This document shows, piece by piece, positions 41,473 through 50,318 of a stretch of 64,000 nt of DNA. The notes below the pieces were generated by a model. It searched no databases and was not told where the DNA came from. It saw only the letters and a program-made list of their open reading frames with translations. The position numbers and the translations under genes are program-made. Numbering within the stretch: the first letter of the stretch is position 1; each line of letters starts with the position of its first letter. Location: assembly GCF_947492535.1 (NCBI RefSeq), contig NZ_CANLNH010000001.1:1-64000 (forward strand). Direction: 5' to 3'. Origin of the DNA: an uncultured Dokdonia sp. (GTDB lineage: Bacteria; Bacteroidota; Bacteroidia; Flavobacteriales; Flavobacteriaceae).

Positions 41473-42408
41473 TGCTAGCTTTATCTGATCATCAGGAACA
41501 TATTGTTTTGAAGATTCAAAAAAGATAGTAATATCTTTATTTGTGCTCTCTATTAAATAATAGCTTCCTTTAAAATAGCTTTGTTGTATAATAACATCAA
41601 GACCCGTAGTTGCTTCAGTGATTTGATGAGGATAGACCAGGACTAATGTAGATGTATCCTTTAATGTTGGGTCAAACAGATACGCAGGAATTTCATTTAC
41701 TTCCCCAAAAAGAGAGGCAATATAGTGTGTCTTTGGATGTTTATAGAGTTCTTTTGTAGGGGCATTTGCAATGATTTCTCCTTCTCGAATGACAATAGTA
41801 TGGTCCATATACGATAAAATATCCGTGCTGTCATGAGTGGCTACAATACAAGTGATTTGTTGTTTTTTTAAATAGGAAAACAGCTTTCTTCTCAATCTGT
41901 TTTTTCTAAAGTTATCAATATGAGAAAAAGGTTCGTCGAGCAATAAAATTTCGGGTTCTTTTGCAATTGATTGCGCGAGTGCTACGCGTTGTTTCTGTCC
42001 TCCAGAAAGTGTTTTTACATGCGCTTTCGCGAAAGCGGACATCTCCACCACTTCCAATAATTCCTCAGTACGTTGCGTACTTTCTTCTGGATATAAACGA
42101 GAAAGGAATTTTTTGATATTCTCTTCAACCGAAATAAAAGGCATTAAATCAAAATCTTGAGAAAGATATTTGATAAAAGGCATCCCAGGAACAAGGTTTT
42201 CTTTAGGCCCTGTTATTTGTTGGTCTTTCCAAGAAATAGTGCCAGAATTTGTATCATATAAACCATAAATTAACTTTAATAATGTTGTTTTTCCACAACC
42301 ACTTTCTCCTATAACAGCGACATGAGCCCCTTGTTTGATCTGAATAGAAACATCTCGTAATGAGAAACGGTCAGAAATAGTAAACGATACATTTTTGATA
42401 GTAAGCAT
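41449..42408 (-). CDS. ABC transporter ATP-binding protein (FbpC/PotA-like), orphan
   Basis: 319 residues. Walker A is GESGCGKTTL (about 34-43), signature LSGGQKQR (about 134-141), Walker B EILLLDEPFSHID and H-loop ATHDS. A C-terminal extension (about 235-319) looks like a TOBE-type regulatory domain. Such ATPases energise iron, polyamine or molybdate importers, but no permease or binding protein is adjacent, so its partner is unknown. The ATG is only 7 bases from a TACCTTTG box, so the mRNA has almost no leader. The 3' end overlaps the convergent methyltransferase gene by 24 bases. An iterated palindrome encodes AFAKAHV just before the signature motif. Confidence 0.9.
   Translation of the reverse strand: MLTIKNVSFTISDRFSLRDVSIQIKQGAHVAVIGESGCGKTTLLKLIYGLYDTNSGTISWKDQQITGPKENLVPGMPFIKYLSQDFDLMPFISVEENIKKFLSRLYPEESTQRTEELLEVVEMSAFAKAHVKTLSGGQKQRVALAQSIAKEPEILLLDEPFSHIDNFRKNRLRRKLFSYLKKQQITCIVATHDSTDILSYMDHTIVIREGEIIANAPTKELYKHPKTHYIASLFGEVNEIPAYLFDPTLKDTSTLVLVYPHQITEATTGLDVIIQQSYFKGSYYLIESTNKDITIFFESSKQYVPDDQIKLALKTIIMD
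42025..42034. repeat. Iterated palindrome copy 14 (AFAKA frame)
   Basis: Core of GCGCTTTCGCGAAAGCG. Encodes SAFAKAHV, five residues ahead of the LSGGQ motif of the ABC ATPase. Confidence 0.9.
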
Positions 42409-42415
42409 ACAATGA

Positions 42416-42423
42416 CAAAGGTA
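42416..42423 (-). promoter_or_regulatory. -7 box (TACCTTTG) of the ABC ATPase gene
   Basis: Minus-strand TAnnTTTG, ending 7 bases before the ATG. It predicts a leaderless or nearly leaderless mRNA. Confidence 0.5.
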
Positions 42424-42518
42424 GTATATGTGCTATTAAAAGTATAGAATAGTGATCGTAATATATATTGATTAGGTTAAATAAAAGTGAAAAGATAGTA
42501 AGCTCGCGACGGACATCT

Positions 42519-42526
42519 TATTTTTG
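42519..42526 (+). promoter_or_regulatory. -7 box (TATTTTTG) of the metallophosphoesterase gene
   Basis: Plus-strand TAnnTTTG, 14 bases before the ATG at 42541. No -33 TTG at the usual spacing. Confidence 0.4.
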
Positions 42527-42540
42527 TTAAAATTTCTATA

Positions 42541-43767
42541 ATGATTCGTTTCATTTTATTTATCGTATTTGTTATTCTACTTGATATATATGCATATCAA
42601 GCCTTTCGTTTTTTAGTAAAAGCACGTTGGGGAACCGTATTGTATTTTCTTATTACAGCTCTTATTATAGGAGGTTTGTTTTTGCAATTTGCCACTGGAG
42701 ATAGGCGTAGTTGGTCAGCCATGACACAGTTTTTTATTGTGACGTTTATTATTATGATTGTCTCTAAAATGGTACTTATTGCTGTGATGTTTGGAGAAGA
42801 TATCTTTCGAGTTTTAGAAGGGCTTTATTATAAATTGTCAGGGAAGACGTCCTCATATGCATTACCATCCCGTCGTAAGTTTGTAAGTCAAATTGCTTTA
42901 GGGCTAGCAGCAATACCATTTGCCTCTATTTTATACGGTGTGGTTAAAGGCCGTTATAACTTTAAAGTACTGAAGTATACCTTGCATTTTGAAGATTTAC
43001 CCGACGCCTTTGATGGGTATCGTATCACGCAAATAAGTGATATTCATAGTGGGAGTTTTGACAATAAGGAGAAAGTAGATTACGCCATAGATCTTATTAA
43101 TGAACAAGCGAGTGATGCTATCTTGTTTACAGGAGATATGGTCAATAATGAGGCAAAAGAAATGGAGCCTTATATGGATATCTTTAGTAAACTAAAAGCA
43201 AAAGACGGTAAATTCTCGGTATTAGGAAACCATGATTATGGAGATTATGTGCCTTGGGAAACAGAGGCGCTTAAAAAAGCAAATCTTGATCGTCTTAAAG
43301 AGATACAGAAAGAGATAGGGTTTGACTTAATTCTTAATGATAGTCGCTTTTTAGAAAAAGAAGGGCAGCGCATTGCATTAGTAGGAGTTGAAAACTGGGG
43401 AGCTGGAGGATTTAAAAAGGCAGGAGATTTAAACAAAGCTATAGAAAATATAGCTTCAGATGATTTTAAGGTATTGCTAAGTCATGACCCTTCACATTGG
43501 GATAACGAGGTAGTATCCCATAAAGATCATTTTCACCTCACATTAAGTGGTCATACCCATGGAATGCAATTTGGAATAGAGATTCCTGGATGGATAAAAT
43601 GGAGTCCTGTAAAATGGCGTTATAAACATTGGGCAGGTATCTATGAAGAGCAAGGACAATACATTAATGTAAACAGAGGGTTTGGGTATTTGGCATTTCC
43701 AGGAAGAGTTGGGATATGGCCTGAGATTACTGTTATAGAGCTTAAAAAAGGCTCAGAAACAGCATAG
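42541..43767 (+). CDS. Membrane-anchored metallophosphoesterase (YkuE-like)
   Basis: 408 residues. Four N-terminal hydrophobic segments (to about residue 135) precede a calcineurin-type domain. All five metal-binding blocks are present: DIHSGS (167), FTGDMVNN (about 197), GNHDYGD (227), SHDP (about 317) and SGHTHG (about 335). Similar proteins (YkuE/LpxH-like) hydrolyse phosphoesters of lipids or nucleotides; with its membrane anchor and no dedicated partner the substrate may be a phospholipid, but this is inferred. Transcribed with its own promoter box, 67 bases before the thioredoxin-like gene. Confidence 0.88.
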   Translation: MIRFILFIVFVILLDIYAYQAFRFLVKARWGTVLYFLITALIIGGLFLQFATGDRRSWSAMTQFFIVTFIIMIVSKMVLIAVMFGEDIFRVLEGLYYKLSGKTSSYALPSRRKFVSQIALGLAAIPFASILYGVVKGRYNFKVLKYTLHFEDLPDAFDGYRITQISDIHSGSFDNKEKVDYAIDLINEQASDAILFTGDMVNNEAKEMEPYMDIFSKLKAKDGKFSVLGNHDYGDYVPWETEALKKANLDRLKEIQKEIGFDLILNDSRFLEKEGQRIALVGVENWGAGGFKKAGDLNKAIENIASDDFKVLLSHDPSHWDNEVVSHKDHFHLTLSGHTHGMQFGIEIPGWIKWSPVKWRYKHWAGIYEEQGQYINVNRGFGYLAFPGRVGIWPEITVIELKKGSETA

Positions 43768-43781
43768 TGAAGATAAAATAG

Positions 43782-43789
43782 TATATTTG
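43782..43789 (+). promoter_or_regulatory. -7 box (TATATTTG) of the thioredoxin-like gene
   Basis: TAnnTTTG, 44 bases before the ATG at 43834. Confidence 0.45.
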
Positions 43790-43833
43790 ATAAGGGTATT
43801 CCCCCGTTTGTGAAGTACTAAATCGTAAAGGTT

Positions 43834-44133
43834 ATGTCAAAATTTGGCGAATTAATAGACTTAAACGTTCCCGTTCTACTGGATTTTTATACAGAATGGA
43901 ATGAAGACTCTGTATCTATGCATCCTGTGCTTAGAGATGTGGCTGCAGCTATGGGAGACAAAGGCAAAGTAATAAAGATTGATGTAGATAAGAATAATAA
44001 GCTTGCAGAAGCTCTTCGTATCAAATCATTACCAACCCTTATTATATATAAAAATGGCGAGATGAAATGGCGTCAGAGTGGAGAGCAAGATGCAAATACT
44101 TTAATCGGTATTATGCAAGAATATGCTTCCTAA
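43834..44133 (+). CDS. Thioredoxin-fold protein lacking the CxxC active site
   Basis: 99 residues with a thioredoxin fold: strand VPVLLDFYTEW (12-22), KVIKIDVDKN and the cis-proline loop SLPTLIIYKNG. Where thioredoxins have WCGPC the sequence is WNEDS (residues 22-26), and the protein contains no cysteine at all. It cannot do dithiol exchange; a chaperone or protein-binding role is possible. The rest of the fold, including GEMKWRQSG, is well kept, so it is not a decaying gene. The last 4 bases overlap the convergent deacetylase gene. It has its own promoter box. Confidence 0.88.
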   Translation: MSKFGELIDLNVPVLLDFYTEWNEDSVSMHPVLRDVAAAMGDKGKVIKIDVDKNNKLAEALRIKSLPTLIIYKNGEMKWRQSGEQDANTLIGIMQEYAS

Positions 44134-44807
44134 TAATTTTCTTTCATAGGTTTAAAATGATATCCTTTTTCTAAAAAATAATCAATTACTTTAGGTAATG
44201 CATACATCATGTTTTTTGATGCTTTTACACTATCGTGAAAAACAACCAAGTCGCCAGATTTAGTATGCCTTAGTACATTTTGCAAACACTTCTCAGGAGT
44301 TATTGAGGCATCCCAATCATAGGCTACTGTCCGGTACATAATAATCTGATATCCTTTTTTGCGAAGTTGTTTTGCTTGTTTTCTTTTTATTTTACCATAT
44401 GGAGGTCTAAAAAGAGGAAAATAAGAAGTACTTTTTTTTGGTTTGTTTAATACGGTAGTCATTGTACTTTCAGCAAGAGCTATATTAGAGATGTAATCTT
44501 CTGTAGCTTCTTTCCATCCTTTTAGGTGATGTTGTGTGTGATTACCAACAACATGTCCGTCTTCAATAATCTGCTTAAAAACCTGAGGATGTTTCTGTAC
44601 ATTATCTCCGATACAAAAAAACGTAGCTTTTATATCTTTTTGCTTAAGAAGCGCTAATACCCATTCTGTTACTTCAGGGATGGGACCATCATCAAAAGTG
44701 AGGTATATTACTTTTTTCTGAGAAGGGATGTCCCATATATACCAAGACGGGTGCATCCATTTTATAAACGAAGGCACCCGTATAGGAAGTGGGATAAACA
44801 TACCCAA
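44130..44807 (-). CDS. Polysaccharide deacetylase (NodB homology)
   Basis: 225 residues. The NodB motifs are TFDDGP (37-42, catalytic base and metal Asp), NHTQHH (metal His pair, about 93-98) and RPPYG (about 134-138), with later DWDAS and LVVFHDS. Such enzymes remove N- or O-acetyl groups from peptidoglycan, chitin-like or capsular glycans. The N-terminus (MGMFIPLPIRVPSF) is only weakly hydrophobic, so export is uncertain; Met 3 could also be the start. It lies 2 bases after the DUF2723 gene, suggesting joint transcription with that glycosyltransferase. Confidence 0.9.
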   Translation of the reverse strand: MGMFIPLPIRVPSFIKWMHPSWYIWDIPSQKKVIYLTFDDGPIPEVTEWVLALLKQKDIKATFFCIGDNVQKHPQVFKQIIEDGHVVGNHTQHHLKGWKEATEDYISNIALAESTMTTVLNKPKKSTSYFPLFRPPYGKIKRKQAKQLRKKGYQIIMYRTVAYDWDASITPEKCLQNVLRHTKSGDLVVFHDSVKASKNMMYALPKVIDYFLEKGYHFKPMKENY

Positions 44808-44809
44808 TT

Positions 44810-47800
44810 TTAATTTTTTAGAATCGTATCATTTTCTGTAGTATCTGCTGGGATAGGAATAGATTCATCACCAAGGATGTCTTCTATACTTTCAACACTT
44901 TCTGGCTCATCGTCATCATAGAAGAAAGAGAATGCACGTAGGTAATTATTAAATTCTTTAGCTTTTTCTTCTACGAGTTCTTCATCTTGATTAGCGACTA
45001 ATAAATCAATAAGGCTTCTATACTTTTCTATATTAGTAATGATCTCTTCTGCATACTCATACTGGGTATTTTCAGAAAGACCACTAAAATACGTAAGCTG
45101 TTCTTGATATTTTTTAGCAAGCTGCTCCCATAGATCTCTTGCCTTTTGGGTTTCACCTACCTCGTAATAGCCACTTACGTATGGTTCTAATAATGTATAG
45201 AATTCAAAGATGTCTACAGGCATTTTTTCCATTGCCAAATCCATCAATTCTTTTGCCTTTTCAGGTTGATTCTCTATAATGAGTTGTTCTACAACACGCG
45301 CTATATTCCCGCGATATGTAATCGCATTAGAGCGTGTTTCACGATCATGATAGATGTTAGGGTCACCACTATTACCCCAATACCAGTCTTTGATAATCTC
45401 ATAAGATTTTTCAGAATCTATACGTCCCATATCATATGGATTACGAGGGTCTACTGGAGTACTGATAGGAATCAATTTAAAACATACGCCATCAAGCTGT
45501 AAATAATCCTTCATCCATAAATAATCGTCATCTCCAAAACTACCTCCTGTAAAATAAATAGGACGCTCCCAGTTATTCGTAGCAAGAATATCCATCATAA
45601 GAAGTCTATTCTTATATAGGATATCATTTTTTAATTCAATGTCTATATAAGGAACTACTAAGTCTGAATCTCTTTCTGGAATAATTTTATTCTTAAGTAC
45701 AGCATTTTTATCTACAGGGATTCTTATTTTCTTACTAGGAAAGGTATTTACTAGTTTTCCATTTCTGAGTTCTTCCTGTGTTCTAGGATCATCACTGGCA
45801 ATCCAGTTAAGCCAATCGCTAATAGGTGTGATATCATCTTCTCCTCTTTTAATTGGAGAATAAAATAAGGCATCACGGGTACCATAGCGGTATTTTTCGT
45901 GAGTAAGTGTACTAGGAACAGGATCGCTATCAAATGCTTTGCGTTTCATTTGATCCATATACCAATCGGTATTAATTAGACTCGTATTTACAACACGCAC
46001 ATCCGTACGATATCCTTCAATTTCTTGAACATACCAAAGAGCAAAGGTGTCATTATCACCTATGGTAAATAAAATAGCATTTTCATCTACCGAATCTAAA
46101 TATTTCCGAGCCATTGCAAGCGCTGTTTTACGTCCAGAGCGATCATGGTCATCCCAATTTTCTTTGGCTAATAATACAGGTGCGGCAAATAGACAGAGCA
46201 CCATAGCGATAGGAAGTGCTACTTTAGGTTTAATGAGATCTTTTAGAATATCAAATAGTGCATATGCGCCAAAACCTATCCACATAGCAAAGACATAAAA
46301 AGAACCTACTAATGCATAATCACGCTCTCTAGGTTCAAAAGGACGTTCATTTAGATACACTTTAAGCGCTAAGCCTGTAAATAAGAAAAAGACAAGGAGT
46401 ACCACAAAATTCTTCCGGTCTTTACTTGCATGAAATAGTAATCCTAATAGCCCTAATAATAAGGGTAAGAAGAAATAGGTGTTACGCGCTTTATTTTTTA
46501 ATACATCCGAAGGTAAATTATCTTGCGAACCTATAAATAAACTATCTACCCAATCTATTCCACTTATCCAATTTCCATTAAAGTTGTCTCCTTGACCTTG
46601 AATATCATTTTGACGTCCTGTGAAGTTCCACATAAAATAACGCCAATACATATACCCAAATTGATAACTAAACATATAAGAGATATTATCTCCAAAAGAA
46701 GGTTTCTCTATATCAAGGTAGGATCCAATTTCACTTCTTAAGAAAGAATTGTAACCATCATAATCTACTTTGCCTTGGGCATAGTCTAATTTAAACTGCG
46801 TAACAATTTCCTGTAATTCTGCGTTTCCTGCATAGTCTGCTTTAATACCAAATTTAAGTGGTCCTGTATACTGCATATAATTTGCGTTATGTTCAGGACT
46901 CCACATACGTGGTAAGAAAGCTTTATGGGCATCGTCAAGATTTTGACCTGCATCACGCCATTCATTTACAATAATATATTTGCCAGACTTTTCGTCTTTT
47001 TCATATTTTTTCTTTTCATCTACATAAGGATTATCTGGATCTAGTCCTGAGTAATCAGAAGTAAACTGAGGTCCATAAAAAAGATGTGTCTCTGGATATT
47101 GTTCACGATTGTAATACGCAAGTAGCTCACGCGCATTATTTGGATTGTTTTCATTTATGGTAGTTCCTGCATTCGCTCTTATAGGTAACATAAGCCAACT
47201 TGAGAAACCTATAAATATAAATAATACACACAGTAGTACTGTATTCAAGGCAGGCTTATTATGCTTTCGCGAAAGCGTAAACCCATAGTAAAAAAGCCCT
47301 GCAAGTAATAGTGCCGCGATAATAGTACCACTATTGAAAGGAAGTCCCATAGTATTTACAAAGAAAACTTCTAAGTGTCCAAAAATAGCAAGGGTGTATG
47401 GTAGTAAGAACTTAAATATAAATAGAAGAACAGCAACGACGACTACAAGCGCAATGATGAAATTTTTAGGAGTAATCTTTTTAGTATTTTTAAAATAGTA
47501 TAATAATCCTATTGCAGGAATGGTAAGAAGTCCCATGAAGTGAATCCCGAAAGACTGTCCTACAATAAAAGCAATAAGGATAAGCCATCTATTACCACGA
47601 GGCTTATGCATGTCACGTTCCCAAAGAAGTCCTAAATAAAATAGTAAGGATAGAATAAAAGCGGCAGGAGCATAAACTTCGGCTTCTACTGCATTAAACC
47701 AAAAACTATCTGTAAAACTAAAAGCAAGCGCTCCGATAGCAGCACTTCCAAGGATCGCATATTGTTTTGAAGTAGTTAGTACTTCGTTATTAATATGTAA

Positions 47801-48118
47801 TAGTTTGCGTATTAATAGTGTAAGTGACCAAAACATAAAAAGGATCGTAAAGGCACTTGTTAAGCATGAAAGATAATTTACGGCTAAAGCAACATAAGTG
47901 CTGTCTGGCGCAAAAATAGAAACAAAAGCTCCTAGTATTTGATAAAGAGGAGCTCCAGGTGGATGCCCAATCTCTAATTTAGAAGATGTTGAGATGTATT
48001 CTCCTGCATCCCAAAAACTTGCTGTAGGCTCTACAGTAAGAGAGTATACAAGTAATGCGATGGCAAAAACACTCCATCCGACTATTTTATTCCACTTCTT
48101 AAAGTTGAATTCTGTCAT
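44810..48118 (-). CDS. DUF2723 integral membrane glycosyltransferase (protein O-mannosyltransferase-like)
   Basis: 1102 residues. The N-terminal half has about 11-13 membrane helices with the DUF2723 signature (SFWDAGEYISTSSKLEIGHP, residues about 34-53), in which the D/E pair after the first helix matches PMT-type GT-C active sites. A long periplasmic region with more helices follows, ending in a TPR-like domain (about 960-1070) and a low-complexity acidic tail. The family is placed near the protein O-mannosyltransferases and in Bacteroidota is linked to envelope protein glycosylation. Located directly upstream of the deacetylase gene. An iterated palindrome encodes TLSRKHN in a loop. Confidence 0.87.
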   Translation of the reverse strand: MTEFNFKKWNKIVGWSVFAIALLVYSLTVEPTASFWDAGEYISTSSKLEIGHPPGAPLYQILGAFVSIFAPDSTYVALAVNYLSCLTSAFTILFMFWSLTLLIRKLLHINNEVLTTSKQYAILGSAAIGALAFSFTDSFWFNAVEAEVYAPAAFILSLLFYLGLLWERDMHKPRGNRWLILIAFIVGQSFGIHFMGLLTIPAIGLLYYFKNTKKITPKNFIIALVVVVAVLLFIFKFLLPYTLAIFGHLEVFFVNTMGLPFNSGTIIAALLLAGLFYYGFTLSRKHNKPALNTVLLCVLFIFIGFSSWLMLPIRANAGTTINENNPNNARELLAYYNREQYPETHLFYGPQFTSDYSGLDPDNPYVDEKKKYEKDEKSGKYIIVNEWRDAGQNLDDAHKAFLPRMWSPEHNANYMQYTGPLKFGIKADYAGNAELQEIVTQFKLDYAQGKVDYDGYNSFLRSEIGSYLDIEKPSFGDNISYMFSYQFGYMYWRYFMWNFTGRQNDIQGQGDNFNGNWISGIDWVDSLFIGSQDNLPSDVLKNKARNTYFFLPLLLGLLGLLFHASKDRKNFVVLLVFFLFTGLALKVYLNERPFEPRERDYALVGSFYVFAMWIGFGAYALFDILKDLIKPKVALPIAMVLCLFAAPVLLAKENWDDHDRSGRKTALAMARKYLDSVDENAILFTIGDNDTFALWYVQEIEGYRTDVRVVNTSLINTDWYMDQMKRKAFDSDPVPSTLTHEKYRYGTRDALFYSPIKRGEDDITPISDWLNWIASDDPRTQEELRNGKLVNTFPSKKIRIPVDKNAVLKNKIIPERDSDLVVPYIDIELKNDILYKNRLLMMDILATNNWERPIYFTGGSFGDDDYLWMKDYLQLDGVCFKLIPISTPVDPRNPYDMGRIDSEKSYEIIKDWYWGNSGDPNIYHDRETRSNAITYRGNIARVVEQLIIENQPEKAKELMDLAMEKMPVDIFEFYTLLEPYVSGYYEVGETQKARDLWEQLAKKYQEQLTYFSGLSENTQYEYAEEIITNIEKYRSLIDLLVANQDEELVEEKAKEFNNYLRAFSFFYDDDEPESVESIEDILGDESIPIPADTTENDTILKN
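47265..47274. repeat. Iterated palindrome copy 15 (LSRK frame)
   Basis: Core of TGCTTTCGCGAAAGCG. Encodes TLSRKHN in a loop of the DUF2723 protein. Confidence 0.9.
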
Positions 48119-48221
48119 GTTTTTATTTTTTTTGCAATGTGGCGAAGTTAAGAATATCAGGTAACTTCAGCGTTAATTTTTTCAAAACGTGTAAAAAAGT
48201 TGTAATATTTTTCAAAATAAG

Positions 48222-48252
48222 TTTGCATACCAAAAAGTTTGGTTTAAATTTG
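48222..48252 (+). promoter_or_regulatory. Promoter of the tRNA-Gln gene
   Basis: TTTG at 48222-48225, 19-base spacer, TAAATTTG at 48245-48252, then 18 bases to the tRNA. A full match to the Flavobacteriia vegetative promoter. Confidence 0.8.
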
Positions 48253-48270
48253 CATCCGCTATCAAGATAG

Positions 48271-48342
48271 TGGCCTATGGTGTAACTGGCAACACGTCTG
48301 GTTTTGGTCCAGAAGAGTCTAGGTTCGAGCCCTAGTAGGCCA
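48271..48342 (+). tRNA. tRNA-Gln (anticodon TTG)
   Basis: 72 bases with a complete cloverleaf. The acceptor stem TGGCCTA (48271-48277) pairs with TAGGCCA (48336-48342). The anticodon stem TCTGG/CCAGA encloses the loop TTTTGGT, anticodon TTG. The T-arm CTAGG TTCGAGC CCTAG is standard. No CCA is encoded beyond the discriminator. Single gene with its own promoter and terminator. Confidence 0.95.
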
Positions 48343-48350
48343 ACTCTTCA

Positions 48351-48384
48351 AACCCTCAGAAAATAAAAGTTCTGAGGGTTTTTT
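48351..48384 (+). terminator. Terminator of tRNA-Gln
   Basis: AACCCTCAGAA (48351-48361) pairs with TTCTGAGGGTT (48370-48380), followed by TTTT. Located 9 bases after the tRNA. Confidence 0.88.
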
Positions 48385-48461
48385 GTTTTTATCAAGTTTC
48401 ATAATGTATGTCATGGTTTTATTTATATTGAGATATTTGATGGTAAGCAACATTCTTTGAG

Positions 48462-49004
48462 TTATTGAAATAAAACATACCTAGGAGGAACTAAACCATT
48501 TAGTCTCATATGAACAAGCATTTGACCTCTATGGTGTGTTATATGGTCTGCAAGTAATAAGAAAATTTGACGCTTAGTTCTATTTAATCCAAAATAATCT
48601 AGCCGCATGTTTAATTGTGAGGTGTCAAATTGTTCAATGAGTTTTATAGCTTCATTAAATGTTTTGTTTACTGTTATAATCATTTCTTTTTTGGATTTAT
48701 GGACAACTTTAAATACGGTGTCAGTTTTCCAATCTCTAGATTTTCTTCCACCTAATAATGATTGACTATGCCAATCAATAGCATATCCTATATGCATTAA
48801 GTTTTCAGCAAAACTCAATGACTCTGATGTGGGTCTAAAGTGATATGTGTCTTCAGGCATCATTTCTGCGATATGAATTAAATATTTTTTAGAGTTCTCT
48901 AGCCGTTCTATATAATCTTTAATAAATAGGTTTTCTTGAGCTAATAGCGGTGACGTAACCAAACTAAATAGTATAATTATTATAAGGGCATGTATGCGTT
49001 TCAT
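48462..49004 (-). CDS. Exported DinB/YfiT-like metal-binding protein
   Basis: 180 residues from Met at 49004 (MKRIHALIIIILFSLVTSPLLAQ, a signal peptide); Met at 49043 would add 13 residues. The mature part is a DinB-like four-helix bundle, with metal-ligand candidates in MHIGYAIDWHSQ and ADHITHHRGQMLVH, the usual His triad positions. DinB-superfamily proteins include thiol transferases and proteins of unknown role; export is uncommon for the group but seen in Bacteroidota. Its neighbours (tRNA-Gln and the LuxR gene) give no hint about its job. Confidence 0.82.
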   Translation of the reverse strand: MKRIHALIIIILFSLVTSPLLAQENLFIKDYIERLENSKKYLIHIAEMMPEDTYHFRPTSESLSFAENLMHIGYAIDWHSQSLLGGRKSRDWKTDTVFKVVHKSKKEMIITVNKTFNEAIKLIEQFDTSQLNMRLDYFGLNRTKRQIFLLLADHITHHRGQMLVHMRLNGLVPPRYVLFQ

Positions 49005-49152
49005 AATGGTTGTAATAGTTTTACCAATGTAATATGGATGCATTAGTATATTCTATAAGAAATTTAGATTTCAATAATAACTTCTACAAAAGAACATAAA
49101 CCAGTAGATGTTTTGTAAATAAACAGGTATGATTATAGTGCTAGTACCCGTA

Positions 49153-50094
49153 TTAATTTTTGAATTTAGAAATTAATTCAGCTCTATTTGAAACATTAAG
49201 CTTGTTGTAGATGTTGGTGATATGTGTTTTAACAGTGCTTAGACTTATAAATAAATTTTCAGCAATATCTTTATTACTCTTTCCTTCAAGGATAAGATTT
49301 TTGATATTTAACTCCTGTTTACTTAATTCGTATTTTCTTTTTTTAGTTTTCGTAATTTTAAATAAAAAGAGGTATGTCATTAGTATAAATACTAAAAATC
49401 CAAGAATAAAATTAAAGAGCTTGCTCGTAGCGTATTTATTTTCTATTGATTTTAAATGATGGGATGCTAATTCATTTTCTAGAAAAATATATTCGATACT
49501 ATTAATTTCACTTAGCTTTAATTCTTCAAGGAGGTTCGAGTAATATTCTGGATTAACAGAGATATCCTTTCTAAGTAAGTTTTTATTTTTGAGTTCTTTA
49601 ATGCTCAATAATTTTATAGCTAAAATCTTAAGAGAGTCCTTTGTATAATTTCGAATCTCATTTAAATAGATCGTTTGATTATCAGTAATCGTGTCTTGTT
49701 TTTTTATGAACTTTTTTAATTGTTGCCATTCTTTATCAGTAGGATTAGTGTTTGTAAATGTTGAGAAAGGAGTATCACTTTTTTGAAAAAAGAGGGAGTC
49801 ATTATTAGATAAAATAAAACTTTTGGAGGTGTCTTTATGATTATTTGTGAAAAGAGTATATATTTTTTCTTCCTCAGAGAGTTCTTGATTAATGTTAAAA
49901 AACCCGTTAGTGTCTAACTGGCTACTCGTTATGATCGTAGACTCTTCAGAAGGGTTAATGCTTTCTATAGATAAAAAAATCAGTTGTTTATCTGTTAAGC
50001 TGTCACTGGGGACTATATATCCCGATATATTTGTTTGAGCGCTGAGTTTACTGCTCAATACAATTAAGAGTATAAAAAGAAGCATTCTATTCAT
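49153..50094 (-). CDS. Membrane-tethered LuxR-type transcription regulator
   Basis: 313 residues. An N-terminal signal (MNRMLLFILLIVLSSKLSAQ) leads to a periplasmic part (about 21-228, beginning TNISGYIVPSD) of unknown fold, then one membrane helix (about 229-248) and a cytoplasmic LuxR/GerE helix-turn-helix (about 255-312: YELSKQELNIKNLILEGKSN, SLSTVKTHITNIYNKL). This is a one-component signal reader whose periplasmic half could sense an envelope signal. No histidine kinase or phosphoreceiver domain is present. The gene is single, behind a terminator from the universal stress gene. The target genes are unknown. Confidence 0.85.
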   Translation of the reverse strand: MNRMLLFILLIVLSSKLSAQTNISGYIVPSDSLTDKQLIFLSIESINPSEESTIITSSQLDTNGFFNINQELSEEEKIYTLFTNNHKDTSKSFILSNNDSLFFQKSDTPFSTFTNTNPTDKEWQQLKKFIKKQDTITDNQTIYLNEIRNYTKDSLKILAIKLLSIKELKNKNLLRKDISVNPEYYSNLLEELKLSEINSIEYIFLENELASHHLKSIENKYATSKLFNFILGFLVFILMTYLFLFKITKTKKRKYELSKQELNIKNLILEGKSNKDIAENLFISLSTVKTHITNIYNKLNVSNRAELISKFKN

Positions 50095-50185
50095 AAGTGA
50101 AAACTACTATTTTTAAGTGTAATATCAATGAAATGAATACATTTTTAGCATAAAATTATCTGAGTTCTAGTGATGATGATCCTGT

Positions 50186-50234
50186 CATCAAATAAAAAGT
50201 TCCAATCATTATGATTGGAACTTTTTATTTGATG
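50186..50234. terminator. Bidirectional terminator, 24-bp perfect stem
   Basis: 50186-50209 and 50211-50234 are exact reverse complements around a single T, containing AAAAAGTTCCAATCAT. It ends the universal stress gene transcript (minus strand) before the LuxR gene. Confidence 0.8.
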
Positions 50235-50293
50235 AGCGTATGTGTTTAAAAGATTATTTACAAGAGGTAAATAAGCTATATATCTGAATGCGC

Positions 50294-50303
50294 TTTCGCG
50301 AAA
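50294..50303. repeat. Iterated palindrome copy 16 (intergenic)
   Basis: Core of GCGCTTTCGCGAAAGCG between the universal stress gene and its terminator. Confidence 0.9.
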
Positions 50304-50318
50304 GCGTACTCAGGAACA

